Origin: Anastatus disparis
Lineage: Eukaryota > Arthropoda > Insecta > Hymenoptera > Eupelmidae
Assembly: GCA_017163975.1 (NCBI GenBank)
Contig: JAFFSR010000249.1
Coordinates: forward strand, 5,686,001 to 5,750,000
DNA: 64,000 bases
Direction of reading: 5' to 3'
Part shown: positions 12,010-23,459 of the stretch, piece after piece
How positions within the stretch are numbered: position 1 is the stretch's first letter
How the letters are laid out: each line of letters opens with the position of its first letter
Position numbers and translations under genes: made by a program
The notes under the pieces: model-generated
The model's database searches: none
Seen by the model: the letters and a program-made list of their open reading frames with translations, nothing else
What the model was told of the DNA's origin: nothing

Positions 12010-12998
12010 ATACAGTTATTTCCTCTAACCATGTATATAAAGAATAATTTGAAACAGTTCCAACGATAAAAAAAATACAAAATATTGTCATAAAGCGAAA
12101 AATGTCAAATTAAAATGTATCGCATGCAAGTAACTGCGGCATTGACTAATTGATGGTAATTTTCGCTTTATGAGAATATTTTATATTTTTTTGTCGCTGC
12201 AACTGTTATAAATTATTCTTTGCATACATGGTTGAAACGATTATATTTTTGTCGTGCAAATGAGTGAATAAATCATTATAACCATTTATTGTAAACACTA
12301 AACTAACTGGGAGAGGGTCTGACCTCCGGATCACGGATTTTGCTCAAACTTTGGGATAAGTTTTTAGGTGCCAAAATATAGAAAAAAACAAAATATTAGA
12401 CCCTAATGCTCAATATTTCCATAGTTACAGGTAATTAGAGAAAATCACTGGAAAAGTTACTAGATTTTCAAACGCTTATAGTTCTTCAGCATTGATAGCC
12501 AGAAGCTTGAACCTTTTTTTAAATGAAAGCTGAGCTCAAATCCTTTCGAAATATTACCTACAGCATATCAAAATATAATTTTTTTTCATAGTTACATCAT
12601 TTTAAAAATTATACTACATTTCAGCATTTATTATTGATTAATGTTTTTAAAGGGAAATTTAGGTCAAATTTCAATAACGCTGTGACTATGGAAAAAAATT
12701 ATATTTTGATATGCTGTAGATGATATTTCGAAAGGATTTGAGCTCAGCTTTCATTTAAAAAAAGGTTCAAGCTTCTAGCAATTAATGCTGAAAAATTATA
12801 AGTGTTTGAAAATCTAGTAACTTTTTCAGTGATTTTCTCTAATTACCTGTAACTAGGGAAATATTGAGCATAAGGGTCTAATATTTTGTTTTTTTTGCAT
12901 ATTATGACACCTAAAAACTTATCCCAAAGTTTGAGCAAAATCCGTGATCCGGAGGTCAGACCCTCTCCTAGTAAGTTATCGATTTGGTTCCGACAGCC
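12010..12998. mobile_element. Degenerate B'-type element split by MITE C1
   Basis: 12010-12303 matches the interior of the element at 19655-20303 (CCTCTAACCATGTATATAAA, AAAGCGAAAAATG, and inverted copies of each). 12975-12998 matches its right end, GATTTGGTTCCGACAGCCTC. MITE C1 lies between. The left terminus is missing. Confidence 0.7.
12304..12974. mobile_element. MITE C1 (3-bp TAA duplication)
   Basis: A 665-bp palindromic element at 12307-12971 begins CTGGGAGAGGGTCTGACCTC and ends GGTCAGACCCTCTCCTAG. TAA flanks it at 12304-12306 and 12972-12974. The host B'-type sequence at 20268-20292 (CGAACTAAGTCACCG) supplies the empty site and supports a 3-bp duplication. A TAA-like 3-bp duplication is typical of PIF/Harbinger elements. 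Related copy at 39160. No ORF. Confidence 0.85.
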
Positions 12999-13291
12999 TC
13001 CAAGAAAATGCTAAAAATATTCAACAATTTTTTTAGAGATATTTCATTTGAAGAACAGAATTTACGAAAATCAAAATTGAAATATGAAAATGAAAAAAAA
13101 AAATCCTATATAAATGTTCAGTATTCAATTCAGGAATCATTATTTAAAATTAGAATTTTTATATTTTATCCCATATTTTATAATAATTTGATACCAAACA
13201 TAAAAATTTATTATTTTGATTCAAAGAATATGAAACTGTTTCATTAAATTATCAAAATTTTTATAAAAATTTATAATTACAAATCACTTAC

Positions 13292-13457
13292 ATGTAATTA
13301 GCAAGATTATGTTCTTGTTGTACATGCGTATCAAAACCGTGTGGCACTGCGTCAAAATAATCCTTACCCAGACCGCATATAAAACAATTACTTTCCATGT
13401 TTGTCTTAACACTTTCCATTTGATCACGTAGTTCACCAAAAGCATCAATAATTAAAC
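13292..13457 (-). CDS. RyR: Ryanodine receptor, C-terminal zinc-site exon (partial gene)
   Basis: The 166-bp exon follows the pore exon after a 74-bp intron and completes the split glycine codon. It encodes [18 protein letters not shown], then the zinc-binding block [12 protein letters not shown], then H and H in [15 protein letters not shown]. These are the cytoplasmic extension of the last helix and the C2H2-like zinc site conserved in RyR and IP3 receptors. [11 protein letters not shown] and EHNLANY are RyR-type rather than IP3R-type. The acceptor is tattttag and the donor gtaagtg, splitting the final Met codon AT|G. The last coding exon (FFLMHL-type) should lie at lower coordinates but was not found in 1-13291, so it lies beyond the window or was missed. 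Confidence 0.95.
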
Positions 13458-13531
13458 CTAAAAATAGAATATTCGTTAATTTTTCTTTAGAATAAATTAA
13501 TTAATTATGAGTGTGAAACAACTGATATTAC

Positions 13532-13688
13532 CTTGAATAATAGCCAACAGAATGACAATAACAAAAAAAAAGAAAGTAATATCGAACATAATGCGATAGG
13601 TTTCGTAATCGTCTCCATCGGGTTCACCTATTTCATCACCGATACCTCCACCTGCTCTCACGCCTTTATACAAATGGAATACGAAGCA
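13532..13688 (-). CDS. RyR: Ryanodine receptor, pore-loop and last-helix exon (partial gene)
   Basis: The 157-bp exon encodes 52 residues plus one base. It starts [15 protein letters not shown], runs through [18 protein letters not shown] and ends in a hydrophobic stretch closing LLAIIQ. RyR is the tetrameric Ca2+-release channel of the ER/sarcoplasmic reticulum; GGGIGDEIG is its selectivity filter and the hydrophobic part its pore-lining last helix. Minus-strand splice sites are good: acceptor ttttttacag before TGC and donor gtaatatcag after CAAG. The phase (one base left over) is completed by the next exon as a glycine codon. There is no stop or frameshift, unlike the transposon genes around it, so this looks like a functional host gene. 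The exon with the preceding charged loop was not found at higher coordinates, so the upstream intron is long. The related IP3 receptor is less likely, because the filter and the next exon match RyR. Confidence 0.95.
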
Positions 13689-13878
13689 CTGTAAAAAAGT
13701 GAAATCTTATATACATAAATGAAAATAAAAACAATATTGAAATTTAAAAAAAAATATTTTATTTCAAAATACATTGGTGTGCTTTCATAATTGTTATTAT
13801 AATAAAGCTTAAGCATTGAAGAATAATGATGTTTTAATGTTACATAACTTTGAAAGCCTTATTTTACTTTGAAATCTC

Positions 13879-14265
13879 TTAAGAGTCGGTCGTATCGCTC
13901 TGTCCTTGCCTAATCTAAATTTTCGTTATAATAAATAAATTAAATATTTATATACAATTAAAGGGATGAGCGCAATAGCGCAAAAGACGAGCAAACGATT
14001 CTATTTTATGAAAAAATATCAAATTTTCATTATCTTTCAAGTAAAGTACGAAACGGAAAACACAGTCAAACACAACCTCATATTTTTCGTTTCGTACTTT
14101 ACTTGAAAGATAATGAAAATTTGATATTTTTTCATAAAATAGAATCGTTTGCTCGTCTTTTGCGCTATTGCGCTCACCCCTTAAGTTTGTATATAAATAT
14201 TTAGTTTATTTATTATAACGAAAATTTAGATTAGACAAGGACAGAGCGATACGGCCGACTCTTAA
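13879..14265. mobile_element. MITE D (TTAA-bounded, GAGTCGGTCG ends)
   Basis: TTAA at 13879-13882 and 14262-14265 flanks 379 bp. It starts GAGTCGGTCGTATCGCTCTG, ends in the inverted match CGATACGGCCGACTC, and the arms pair to a centre near 14070. It lies in the putative RyR intron, 190 bp beyond the pore exon acceptor. The CTGTCCTTGCCTAATC stretch resembles the CTGTCCTTTTCTAATC of family A. Confidence 0.9.
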
Positions 14266-14399
14266 GGGTTTGATATAAAGATATGGAGATCTTTTGTATG
14301 ATTGATTAACGCGATGTGAATTTCGTTAAAGTTTTTTATATTTTGATGGCTCATTTTTTTAAGCCAGTGTAAATAATATAGAATACCAACAATACAATG

Positions 14400-14830
14400 T
14401 TAAAACTTTTTTATCCTTAACGGCATGTCGGAGCTGCAGCAATCGAGTTTTGCTTTTTTTATTTTATCAATATCTTTTTAGATTCTTAAATCAAACAAAT
14501 ATAATGACTTGTCCGCACTAAAGCTATATTTATACAATAATTTTTGTTAAAATAAAAAATCATTTGGACTTGTTATTTTTTTATGAGCTTGGATTGAAAA
14601 TTAGATATCAAACTCGATAAACCTAACCTTAAAATACGACATATTGAAAGTTTTTATTATAACTTTGTATGTATAATATTTTGGTGGATTTCTTGAGTTG
14701 TCCGCACTAAAGTTTAATCTTACAAATTTTTTCTTTGTAGCAAAGAAACTCGATTAAACGCATCGTTTATTCATAAGTTAAGATTGGAAATATTATTAGA
14801 AGGCGGACAGCTTCGTCATGCTCTTAAGGT
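14400..14830. repeat. Dispersed repeat R1, copy 2 (uninterrupted, inverted)
   Basis: Reverse-complement match to 1818-2152 plus 3245-3310. It runs from CATGTCGGAGCTGCAGCAAT to GCTTCGTCATGCTCTTAA. The two R1 copies face each other across the RyR exons. No coding content. Confidence 0.8.
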
Positions 14831-15312
14831 GATGTAACAGGGTGTATGATTTCTACATAGTTATCGTGCAGTTTTCCGAATTTTTTACTTTTATTCAAAA
14901 AGTTTCCGAAATGTCTTCATGCTATGCTTTTTGTTGGTTAAAATGAAAGGTTATAATATAAAGATATTTATAAAATTGTTGGATTCAGAATTAAAAGTTT
15001 GAAAAACTGTAATGTCAGTATTTTACATTCCTTTTATTCAGAAGTTTTAAAATTATCTCTACACTACAGCTTTTCATTTTCACCAAGAAAAAACATGATA
15101 GTGAGATGTTTTTGGACATTTTTAAATAAGGATGACCACATATGGATTTCGAAAAAGGTATCGAAAAACGTGATGACAAAAACCGTAATGGATTTCAATT
15201 TGAACACAATTATATGTTACATTACAATTTTACAAATGCTAATTCACATGACAACTGAAAAAAACACGTAGCTAAAATAGAAATGTTGAGATAGTTATTA
15301 TTAATCATACGT

Positions 15313-15558
15313 ATATTCTAACCTCACTTTCATACAAAATTATTAATACTTTTTAAAAAAATAGTCCTTATATTATATATAAATATATACCAAACATCTA
15401 TTTATAAAGTAATTTATTAAAAAAATTAGTTTTGTACAAAACTAATTTTTTTAATAAATTACTTTATAAATAGATGTTTGGTATATATTTATATATAATA
15501 TAAGGACTATTTTTTTAAAAAGTATTAATAATTTTGTATGAAAGTGAGGTTAGAATAT
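15313..15558. repeat. Perfect 246-bp palindrome without spacer
   Basis: Every base from 15313 (ATATTCTAACC) to 15558 (GGTTAGAATAT) pairs around the GTAC centre at 15434-15437. I compared both 123-base arms and saw no mismatch. It is AT-rich with no ORF. Either a very young fold-back element or a DNA/assembly fold-back. Confidence 0.9.
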
Positions 15559-15839
15559 CATTACGGCAAAAAGGACTTCATGTGAATACAGTTTGAAAAA
15601 TCTTCACGTAATCACGTGCTAATTTTTTAAACTACAAGGCATTATTTATGACTTGAATTAAGTAATAATAAATAATAATTTAGTTTTAAGCATTATTTTA
15701 TAAAAGTCTTAAAGGATTGGATTTGCTGTCCTTTTTTAATAGAGTTTTTCTGTTATTAATTTAAGTATTAGTTATATCTACGAATTCAGAGCTGAACACA
15801 CTAGATATCATTATTTTGAATATTTATACTCAGAGAAAA

Positions 15840-15990
15840 AATTCTACTGCATAGTTTTTGAGAAAAGTAAGAGACGCTGAAGTAAGAGATTATGTTTATA
15901 ATATTTTCGTGTTTCTTACTTTTCTGGAAAACAATGCAATACATTTTTTTTCCTTGTGTATAAATTATCTATAATAGTAATGTCTACTCG
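15840..15990. repeat. Hairpin module shared with 47770-47940
   Basis: TTTTTGAGAAAAGTAAGAGA and an inverted TTCTTACTTTTCTGGAAAAC flank AGTAAGAG and TTATGTTTATAATATTTTCG. The same arrangement occurs at 47808-47885 inside the TTAA element at 46015-48031, so this is probably a fragment of a relative. Confidence 0.65.
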
Positions 15991-16319
15991 GAGGGAAAAG
16001 TCCAAACATTTTTCTTCGAATTTAACATGCCTTTGTATCATATAAGATTTATGACGATGTATTTGCGTCGACGTCGTCCCAGTATCCCAAATCGCCAAGA
16101 ATCTAGAATTTTAATAAAAACGTGATTACTGATGAAAGTATGACAGAGGGGATTTGCCAAGATTCACACGTTCTGAAGACGCGTGTATTATACGCGGCAG
16201 GCCATTCTAATCTACCCAGCCGGGTATCTCAGTTTTTTTGCACGCTACGAAAAAAATGATTTGGACAAAGGTTGCTCAGAAAAATAGAGGCCATCAATTG
16301 TTGCAGTCAGATTTAGTCT

Positions 16320-18785
16320 TGAAATTAATTTTCAAGGTTAATTAAAGGTCAAATCACGTTTTTCTTAAAAAAACCTATATTTTTCAATCCAGATTCTGAA
16401 AGAGCGGAAAATTTTACGTTCGAAACTATATTTAAAAAATTTTTTTCGTAGTTCTTAAATATTAATTAAAAGGGAAAACACCGAAGTCGGTCAGTCAATC
16501 CTACGACCACGTAAACTGAAACAACATTGAGGCTAGCCTTCTTGAACCCAAGGTGGACAATTAATCACCACTTACATGACCTGAAGCTAGCAACTAATTC
16601 GAGGGTTGGTAGCCAACCGGGCCACCATACAGAAGTTCATTTTCCGTCTTGATTGTTGTAATTTTAGCTTTCCGAAACCTTACTCTCAGCGTTACCCAGA
16701 AACAACGGCGTGGACGTAGTGAGGACTGTTTCCTTTGGGGTGCTAGATTCGCCTCTCAATAGAAAGCTTGATTAGCGTAAATCCCCTTGCCTCTCACGAT
16801 GGGGTGCTTGATCAGCATGAGTCCCTTTGCCTCTCACGTTGCTGCCCACTCGGGTCAGTCAACCACGAGTCAATTGTGTCCATTTTCATTTTCTTGTAGG
16901 CATAAAGATAAACGCCCTTGAAAGTGGCCTACAGTGCTAAGTAAAGTTCGCCTGGGGATGGCAGCGCAAGCCCGACGAATACGTTCCATCATGTCTTCTC
17001 TAAATGTGGGTCTCTGCGCATAAACGATATTTTTTAGGTAGCCCCATAAATAAAAATCAGGGGGTGTAAGGTCAGGTGAGATAGAAGCCGAATTTATTGG
17101 GCCACCTTGACCGATACATCTTCCAGGGTAATGGGTATTTAACAATTGCCTAACGATTCTTGCATAATTCGATGCCGCACCATCCTGTTGGAACCACGTT
17201 TTTCGTCTTGTTTTAATATCAATATTTTCAAGAAGTTCTAGCAAGTGATATCTCAACTAATCCAAGTAGCTGTGTTGGTTGACATTTTCTTCAAAGGAGT
17301 AGGTGCCCATTGATGATCCCACACCAGACTATCAAGGTCCAGCGACGTTGATGATCTACAGCTCTGAACCAATGTGCTAGTGCTACAAAATTAAGATTCA
17401 TCCGAAAAACACCTGATTGAAAAAATTTGAATCATTCCGGATGATGCCTAATACCCAACGGCAGATTCTATTCGTATTTAAAAGTATACTGGTCTTAACT
17501 CTTGGACCAGCACTATGTGGTAGGCATGATGTCTAAGGTTATTCAGAATTCTCAATGATGTTTTTCTCGGTACACCTAATTCTCTTTTAATTTGAAGAGA
17601 ACCGCTACTACACGAGGATCGTTCTCATCGTATTGGCGACGCCTACGTTGCCGATCTAGATGTCCTCGACGAGGTCTGGCAATCAGATGTGTTATGGTTC
17701 TATGGTTGGGATGTCTCTTATTCGAGAACCGTGCAGCGTACAGTCTCGCTGCTTGACATGCATTGTTCCTACATTCTACGAGAATTAAAATTATGTCGAC
17801 TATTTTATTAGGAGAATAGTCGGTCATCCTCGGACTTGGTTCGTTTATTCAAGTGTTTAATCTTAATAGTGTATAGCGCCCGCGGTTATTAAAATTTATC
17901 AATTTTGAAGCTAGCAGGTGGGCGCACAATGAAAATTTTCCGAGGTCGACGAGGATGGAAGAGTTTCTCTCAACTCAGCTGTTGGTGAAAAAATTTTACC
18001 CACTAGAGTTAATCAATCATGAATCAGTTGTGCGAAGTTACGCCTATTTGCTTGTCGGAATAAATTTGAACGCCAATGAATGTAAGATCAGATGACGTAG
18101 AAAGTCAATGTACTAGACTACCTTAACCGACCTGAATTTTATGTGGGTCATGAATTTTACGAACCTAGCTTAAATTTCAGCTTTAAAAGTCTCCTGTGTG
18201 CCAAATTACAGCCATTTGAATTTAAAAAATAAACTGTTTTTTAACTCTTTTCATCCAATTTTTAAGTGTTTGCCAACAGCCAACACTTGCTTGGAAAACT
18301 TTCGTCTTTTCTTCTACTTTTTGAAAAACAATATTGCGATTCCGTTAGAACCACTCAAATTCATTCACGGTGGTGTGAGAATCACATAAAATAGCGTTTT
18401 GAGGCGTTATTCAATTGAACTCTAGACTGCAGATCCACTTTTTCAGTTTTTTTTAAGCGGTTTTTTTTTCATCTTGAAAAGACCCTTGGATTAGTTGCTA
18501 GCTTCAAGTCATGTAATTGGTGATTTAATTGTCCACCTTGGGTTCAAGAAGGCTAGTCTAAATGTGGTTTCACTTTACGTGGTCGTAGGATCGACTGACT
18601 GACTGACTTCGGTGTTACCCCTTGTAATTAACATTAAAGAGCCATTAAAAAAAATTGTTATATATGGTTTCGAACATAAAATTTTCCGCTCTGTCAGAAT
18701 CTGAGTTGAAAAATATAGGCTTACATAAGAAAAATGCGATCTGACCTTCAATTAACCTTGAAAATTGATTGTTTACATTGACTTC
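16320..18785 (-). mobile_element. Tc1/mariner-IS630-type transposon with long TIRs
   Basis: The inverted arms lie at about 16320-16620 and 18475-18785. They share TTTTCAAGGTTAATTRAAGG, AGCGGAAAATTTTA, GAAGTCGGTCAGTC, CTACGACCACGTAAA, the GGCTAG(C/A)CTTCTTGAACCCA block and GCTAGCAACTAAT in opposite orientation. A relic transposase is encoded on the minus strand between the arms. Exact ends and target duplication were not fixed by eye. Confidence 0.8.
16870..17827 (-). pseudogene. DDE_3-type transposase relic with DUF4817-like N-terminus
   Basis: The first segment (17827-17576) starts MTDYSPNKIVDIILILVECR and continues through RRRQYDENDPRVVAVL, a helix-turn-helix domain (DUF4817-like). In another frame, about 17570-17460 reads GVPRKTSLRILNNLRHHAYH. 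The last segment (17256-16870) has WFQQDGAASNYARIVRQLL, then SPDLTPPDFYLWGYLKNIVY, the DDE_3 signature with the second Asp in QQDG and the third acidic residue (PPD, DDD-type) nearby. Frameshifts and a stop near 17480 inactivate it. The family cuts and pastes DNA at TA-like sites. Confidence 0.85.
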
Positions 18786-19650
18786 CACGAACTCGGCGCG
18801 ATTCTGGCGACTACAAACTAAAATTTGATCTCTATTGAAAATTTCTATCAATGGTTTTCACGCGCGGTGATTTTCGAATTTTACACTCTTTTTTTCTTAC
18901 AATAATTATTACACATATAAAACAGAATTTAATAAATTGGTTCTAATAGTTTCCAAACTCACGACTCTCGTTACACTTTTGTTTCTTTATTTATGCCATA
19001 ATTTTATACCACACACATATACAAATTCACACACATAGAAAATCGCACTAGATAAGAAAAAAGGACAATTGATTTTGATATAGAATGAATTGCAAAAAGT
19101 TAAAAAAAAAAAAAATTTTTAATATGAATTTGACTACCAACAAAAGTATTTTCTCTTTTTTTACCGACGCATAGACATTCAATGCAAGCGCACGTGCTTA
19201 AAAATTGCACACTATACCTCTTATAAAGAGAATTCTTCTTCGCTTTTCTCCTCGCTGGTGATCGCTACTCTAATCACCTCTCTCTCGTTTGCTCTTTCGT
19301 TCTTTAGATACACCCGCTGGTGAAGCTACCCTGGGTTTTTCGACGCAATATCGTATGCTCTCCCTCTCTCTCTCCATGTAATTAGAAAATTTTTTATCTA
19401 CACAAATTCGAAAAAAAAGGCGCTACTACACTCTGATACACACACACGTTATTTTAGACGAACAAACACTCTTTATTTTCTCTTCTTTTTCTTTTAAAAA
19501 ACCTCGCGGTCTTTGTTAAGTAACAGTGAATTTACACGTTAATTTGAGATTTTAGTAGACTACGCACAAAAAGAAAAATTTTCTACGCGGAAACTACGAA
19601 AATTACAAACGAAAAATCACAGGCTCTACTACACGTTGACTCTGAATAAC
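18786..19650. other. Low-complexity sequence left of MITE B'
   Basis: Pyrimidine-rich runs, CTCTCTCTC and ACACACAC tracts. Composition resembles 20310-20560 beyond the MITE. It may be LTR or UTR sequence of Gypsy-1 continued across the insertion, but there is no second copy here to prove it. Confidence 0.4.
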
Positions 19651-20307
19651 TTAAGAGGCGGTCGGAACCAAATCGGTGACTTGCGGTATATATCAAGTCA
19701 GCATTTTTCGCTTTACGATAATATTTTATATATTTTCATGGCTTAAACTATTTCAAACTATTCTTTATATACATGACTAGAGGAAATGAGTATATTTTTA
19801 CCATATGAATAAGTACATAAATTATTATAAGCATTTATTACAAATATCAAACTGACTTGACATATACCGCATGCAAAAAACTGTCGTATCGATTGTTAGG
19901 TGGCATTTTTCGCTTTATAACAATATTTTGTATATTTTTGTGGCTTAAACTATTTTAAATTATTCTTTATATACATGACTAGAGGAAACGACTATATTTT
20001 TACCATATTAATAAATAAAAAAATTATTTTTTTTAACAGTGGGCTAAAAATACCACTTTTGCTCCCGGCACGGAAAACGAAAAGTGCTAATTTTAGCCTC
20101 ACTGTTAAAAAAAATCGTATATGCACCACGGAAGGTAAAATGGACAACCCATAGCACGAGTTTGCCACCCTCGGCTTCGCCTCGGGTGTCAATTCACTCG
20201 TGCTATAGCCTGTCCTTTATTTTACCTCCCTAGGTGCATAATATACTAATAAGCATTTATTACTAGCACCGAACTAAGTCACCGATTTGGTTCCGACCGC
20301 CTCTTAA
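19651..20307. mobile_element. MITE B' (TTAA-bounded, GAGGCGGTCGGAACC ends)
   Basis: TTAA at 19651-19654 and 20304-20307 flanks 649 bp. It starts GAGGCGGTCGGAACCAAATC and ends as its inverted copy. The interior has a direct duplication (CATTTTTCGCTTTAYRAYAA twice, ACATGACTAGAGGAAA twice). About 20010-20235 holds an extra hairpin-rich insert. Its ends are like family B but the interior differs. Confidence 0.85.
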
Positions 20308-20560
20308 TAATATTTAACTCACACGAAAAATCTTTTAGAGAAGTAAAAAAAAAAACTAGAATAACACTCGACAAAAGAAAACTCTTTCTTAACAAAGGCA
20401 CACACAAAAAAAAACTCTCTCTTAACATGACTGCTCTGATGCAAGACTCGTCAACGATTGACGACAAGGCCCACTTTGTTTGGCGAGCAACGACAAGTCC
20501 GTTGACGGCGGACTAATTACAGCGCTTCGTTTTCGACAAAATGTTAACTAACAATCGGCC

Positions 20561-21226
20561 CGTAACAATCTCATTGGCTACTAATTATTTCCGTTCCGCG
20601 CTCTCTTATTATTAATTATTTTAACGAATAGTTTAATAACTTATTCCACCTCACACACTCGTATTAATTACTCCTCATTCATTTTAACTAATTTAATAAG
20701 TTATGACGCATAAAATATTATCTCTTTCAAGAGAGGCACCAGCGCTTAGTCCTTTCGCTCTCTGTTTTTCTCGCTCGCACACATGGATTTGTTTTCTTGC
20801 ATTCTCTCACTTGAATATCAATACGCAACTTTACACTTATTCGGCACATGTACTCAATTAAAAATCTTTCACTACGATTCATAAATTACAAAAAAATCCT
20901 TATAGTTGGCTTTATTTTTCTTTTCGTCTCCTTTCTTTCTTTTTTTCTTCCTTTGGCGCAAACAAATCCTGTCGTTATTTTCTTTCTTTTTATACGATGT
21001 TTAGCCAGACGAAATCAAACGGAAAAATCGCCCGATTGAAACTGTATAAATTACGGCTCCAACTGATGAAAAATAAAATTCACAAAACATTTTAATAAAA
21101 GGAAATCACAGAAATATTATCCCTTGTTAAGTAGTATCTAGAAAAAAAGATTCACTTATAAACGTACGCTTTATGATTTTATTTATATTTTATTTTCTTA
21201 ATTAAATAGTGATGCCGAACGGCGTC
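20561..21226. repeat. Gypsy-1 terminal direct repeat, left copy
   Basis: 666 bp closely matching 25855-26519 in the same orientation throughout (AATAGTTTAATAACTTATT, CTTAGTCCTTTCGCT, TTCCTTTGGCGCAAACA). No coding content. Confidence 0.85.
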
Positions 21227-21399
21227 GCAAATCTCCTCCCCTAGACCAAATTATTTTCCATAAAATAGTTTGTCTATTAGCAAATACTACCAACACAGGT
21301 GAAAATAAAAGACTAATAATAAGTTGGCTACTTACGTTAGCTCAGAAGGACCTTTGACATTATAGCTTTCTTTGATTTCTCTGGCATCTGATCTGGCAT

Positions 21400-23397
21400 C
21401 ATGTATTAGTCCTCTAGTCACTACTTCTCCTCTCTTTCTTTTCTTTCTATGTTTTTATGGCACCACCGATACTTTTCTCTTTTTCTTCTACTCATTTTCT
21501 TTTTTGGTACTACTAAGATAAATTCTCTCATTTTGTTTAGTCGACGTGTCTCATTCGCTCCTATTTTTTTTTCTTCATCGCCTGGGTTGTCGCTTACGAA
21601 AGACACTTCTTAATACGGCTTTTCTTTGCTCCGTTGATAGGTCCTTAATCCTTTGAGTCATGCTTTTTTCTACTGCATATTTTGACCTGAAATTTTGTAC
21701 TACAAAATTTCAGACCAAAATATGCAGTAGAACATTTTTGACAGCGGTTTAAAAAGGTGGTACTCTGGCAGTACCACTGTGACTCAAAGGGTTAAGGCCG
21801 TCTAAGAGACGAAGGGTGTCGCGCAGGGCATCAGGCTATTCTTTCGGTCTAACCTCTACGCGGGATCCCAATCTCTGCCCCACATTGTCATGTGGCTGCA
21901 ATGGTTCAGAAGTTGGTTTTTCTCATTCTTCTTGTTACTGCTGATTTATGCCTGATCCTATATCCTAACCTCTTCCACTAGCATCCACTGCTACTGGTCG
22001 GCTTTGGCTGACAGGTCGATTGTCCCGTCTTCCTCCCGGACGTCTCTCTTGAGTATTGGGAAAGTTTTCCCTCAAGTATTGGCGATGAGTTTCACTACAC
22101 CGTGGACACACGCTAAGGTCCACTCTACTTCGTCAACAGTTATGGCAATGCATCCATAGGCGTTGATGTTGACAGTCTCGGGCATTATGCCCACGCTCCC
22201 AGCAGTTAAAGCAAGCAAAGGCTGGGTCGACAGTTGGATCCGTGGATATTTCTGCTAACCCACCAAATATAACACCTCGTTTGCGCACAGGCAATCCTCT
22301 CCTAGTTTCTCTTGATCTTCTAGGCTCTAGCTATTATTGCTGATTTTAGACTTCGTTAGCAGGCGATCCTCGATGTACTATATTAGCGGGTTCAAAAGGT
22401 GGTGATGGTGACTGCATAGACGTCGAGTTGTAGTTGTCTCGGATTCATTGATCTATTCCTTTTCCTCGATCTAGTCTCGTTTTGGTGAAGTGGAAACGGC
22501 TCTGATGCTTTAGGCGACGAGCAAGGATTTCTCAGCCGCGCATCTTGACTTTTAGAGGATTCAGGTTTGTCCAGCGATCCTTAATCCCAGGCTAACGGTC
22601 CAGCTGGTCTCCTATCGATGGGAACAATACCGTTTATTAAGCTTTTTTTATGACTACTTGGTGGCACCCAAAGTATTTGGCGTGCTCCTTTTTTACGATC
22701 CCATCCAGTATCTCTTCAGGTGGCTAACTACTAGCTTGGGCTCGACCATAATTCTTATCTTGAGCCAAATATTTTTCTAGGTCTTTCTGAGCGTTGTGAC
22801 TATCTGCTTTAAACAGTGGCAAAAATTGCATTGGATTTCCATTCTCCAAGTCACGATTTTCCCTTGTTGGGTCCACCGTGTCCATGGCGGGACTTTCAAT
22901 GGCTGGTTGCTGGTGGCTGATTTCTTCTCAAGCTAAGTTAGATCTACGTAATTCACCCCAACGCCTTGGGAATGCTCTAGAGGCTATTGCCGACGCCAAA
23001 GACGATTGAATGTTCACGTTTGTTGGACCAAACCAAGCCTGGTTTGGGTTGGAAGGCAGGCTCAAAATCTTCGTGACTGCAACCTGCGCTGTTGTGACAT
23101 TAACTCTTTCCCTGTCTTTCTCTGCCTTTTCTTCTATGCAGGTATCATACCAACTGGTGCTTAGCGTATCTTTTACAATTAGCATAGGGACTTTAATCCT
23201 AGTTTCTTGGTCTGCTTCTATAGCAGCTAACGGCGCCACTGGCACCAGTTGATTTTCCTGAATAGATTGCTTGTTATTAATTGGCTTACGGCGGTGACTC
23301 TTGCCAGTATGGCCACAGTAATAGGTGGTTCGAACTCTGGGAATGGAGTATGACGACCCGTGAAGCGGTTACCTTGTTTTTGCCAAGCTCTTGGCAT
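21400..23397 (-). pseudogene. Gag-like ORF with CCHC and CCCC fingers, downstream of integrase
   Basis: It starts at ATG 23397 with MPRAWQKQGNRFTGRHTPF. It shifts frame and runs through MPVAPLAAIEADQETRIKV (23245), then a charged and disordered region. The C-terminal zinc knuckle CFNCWERGHNARDC is at about 22200-22160, followed by a second finger CHNC...CPRC. The same finger pair occurs in Gypsy-2 gag (34015-34185), which supports a nucleocapsid identity. The tail reads RLLDGL|KDLSTEQRKAVLRS, split by a 143-bp TTAA element. Several frameshifts and stops make it non-functional. Its position 3' of integrase is opposite to normal gag-pol order. Confidence 0.7.
21645..21795. mobile_element. MITE H (143 bp, TTAA-bounded, CCCTTTGAGTCA ends)
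   Basis: TTAA at 21645-21648 and 21792-21795. The ends are TCCTTTGAGTCA and TGACTCAAAGGG, with an inner palindrome GCATATTTTGACCTGAAATT and its inverse. It interrupts the gag-like ORF; removing it with one TTAA joins two in-frame segments. Its ends resemble MITE G (CCCTTTCAGTCAC). Confidence 0.85.
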
Positions 23398-23459
23398 TTT
23401 TAGTCTCGTTTACCTGCTAAATCATGAAAAATTAGTTCTGTGATACTACTATATACTGC

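Noticed and set aside
13292..13688. IP3 receptor identity
   Set aside because: [13 protein letters not shown] and EHNLANYM follow the RyR rather than the IP3R pattern.
14999..15271. 90-codon plus-strand frame
   Set aside because: AT-rich composition, no recognised motif, no supporting context.
22928..23252. Plus-strand 80-codon frame opposite the gag-like ORF
   Set aside because: Antisense shadow of the minus-strand gag-like sequence.
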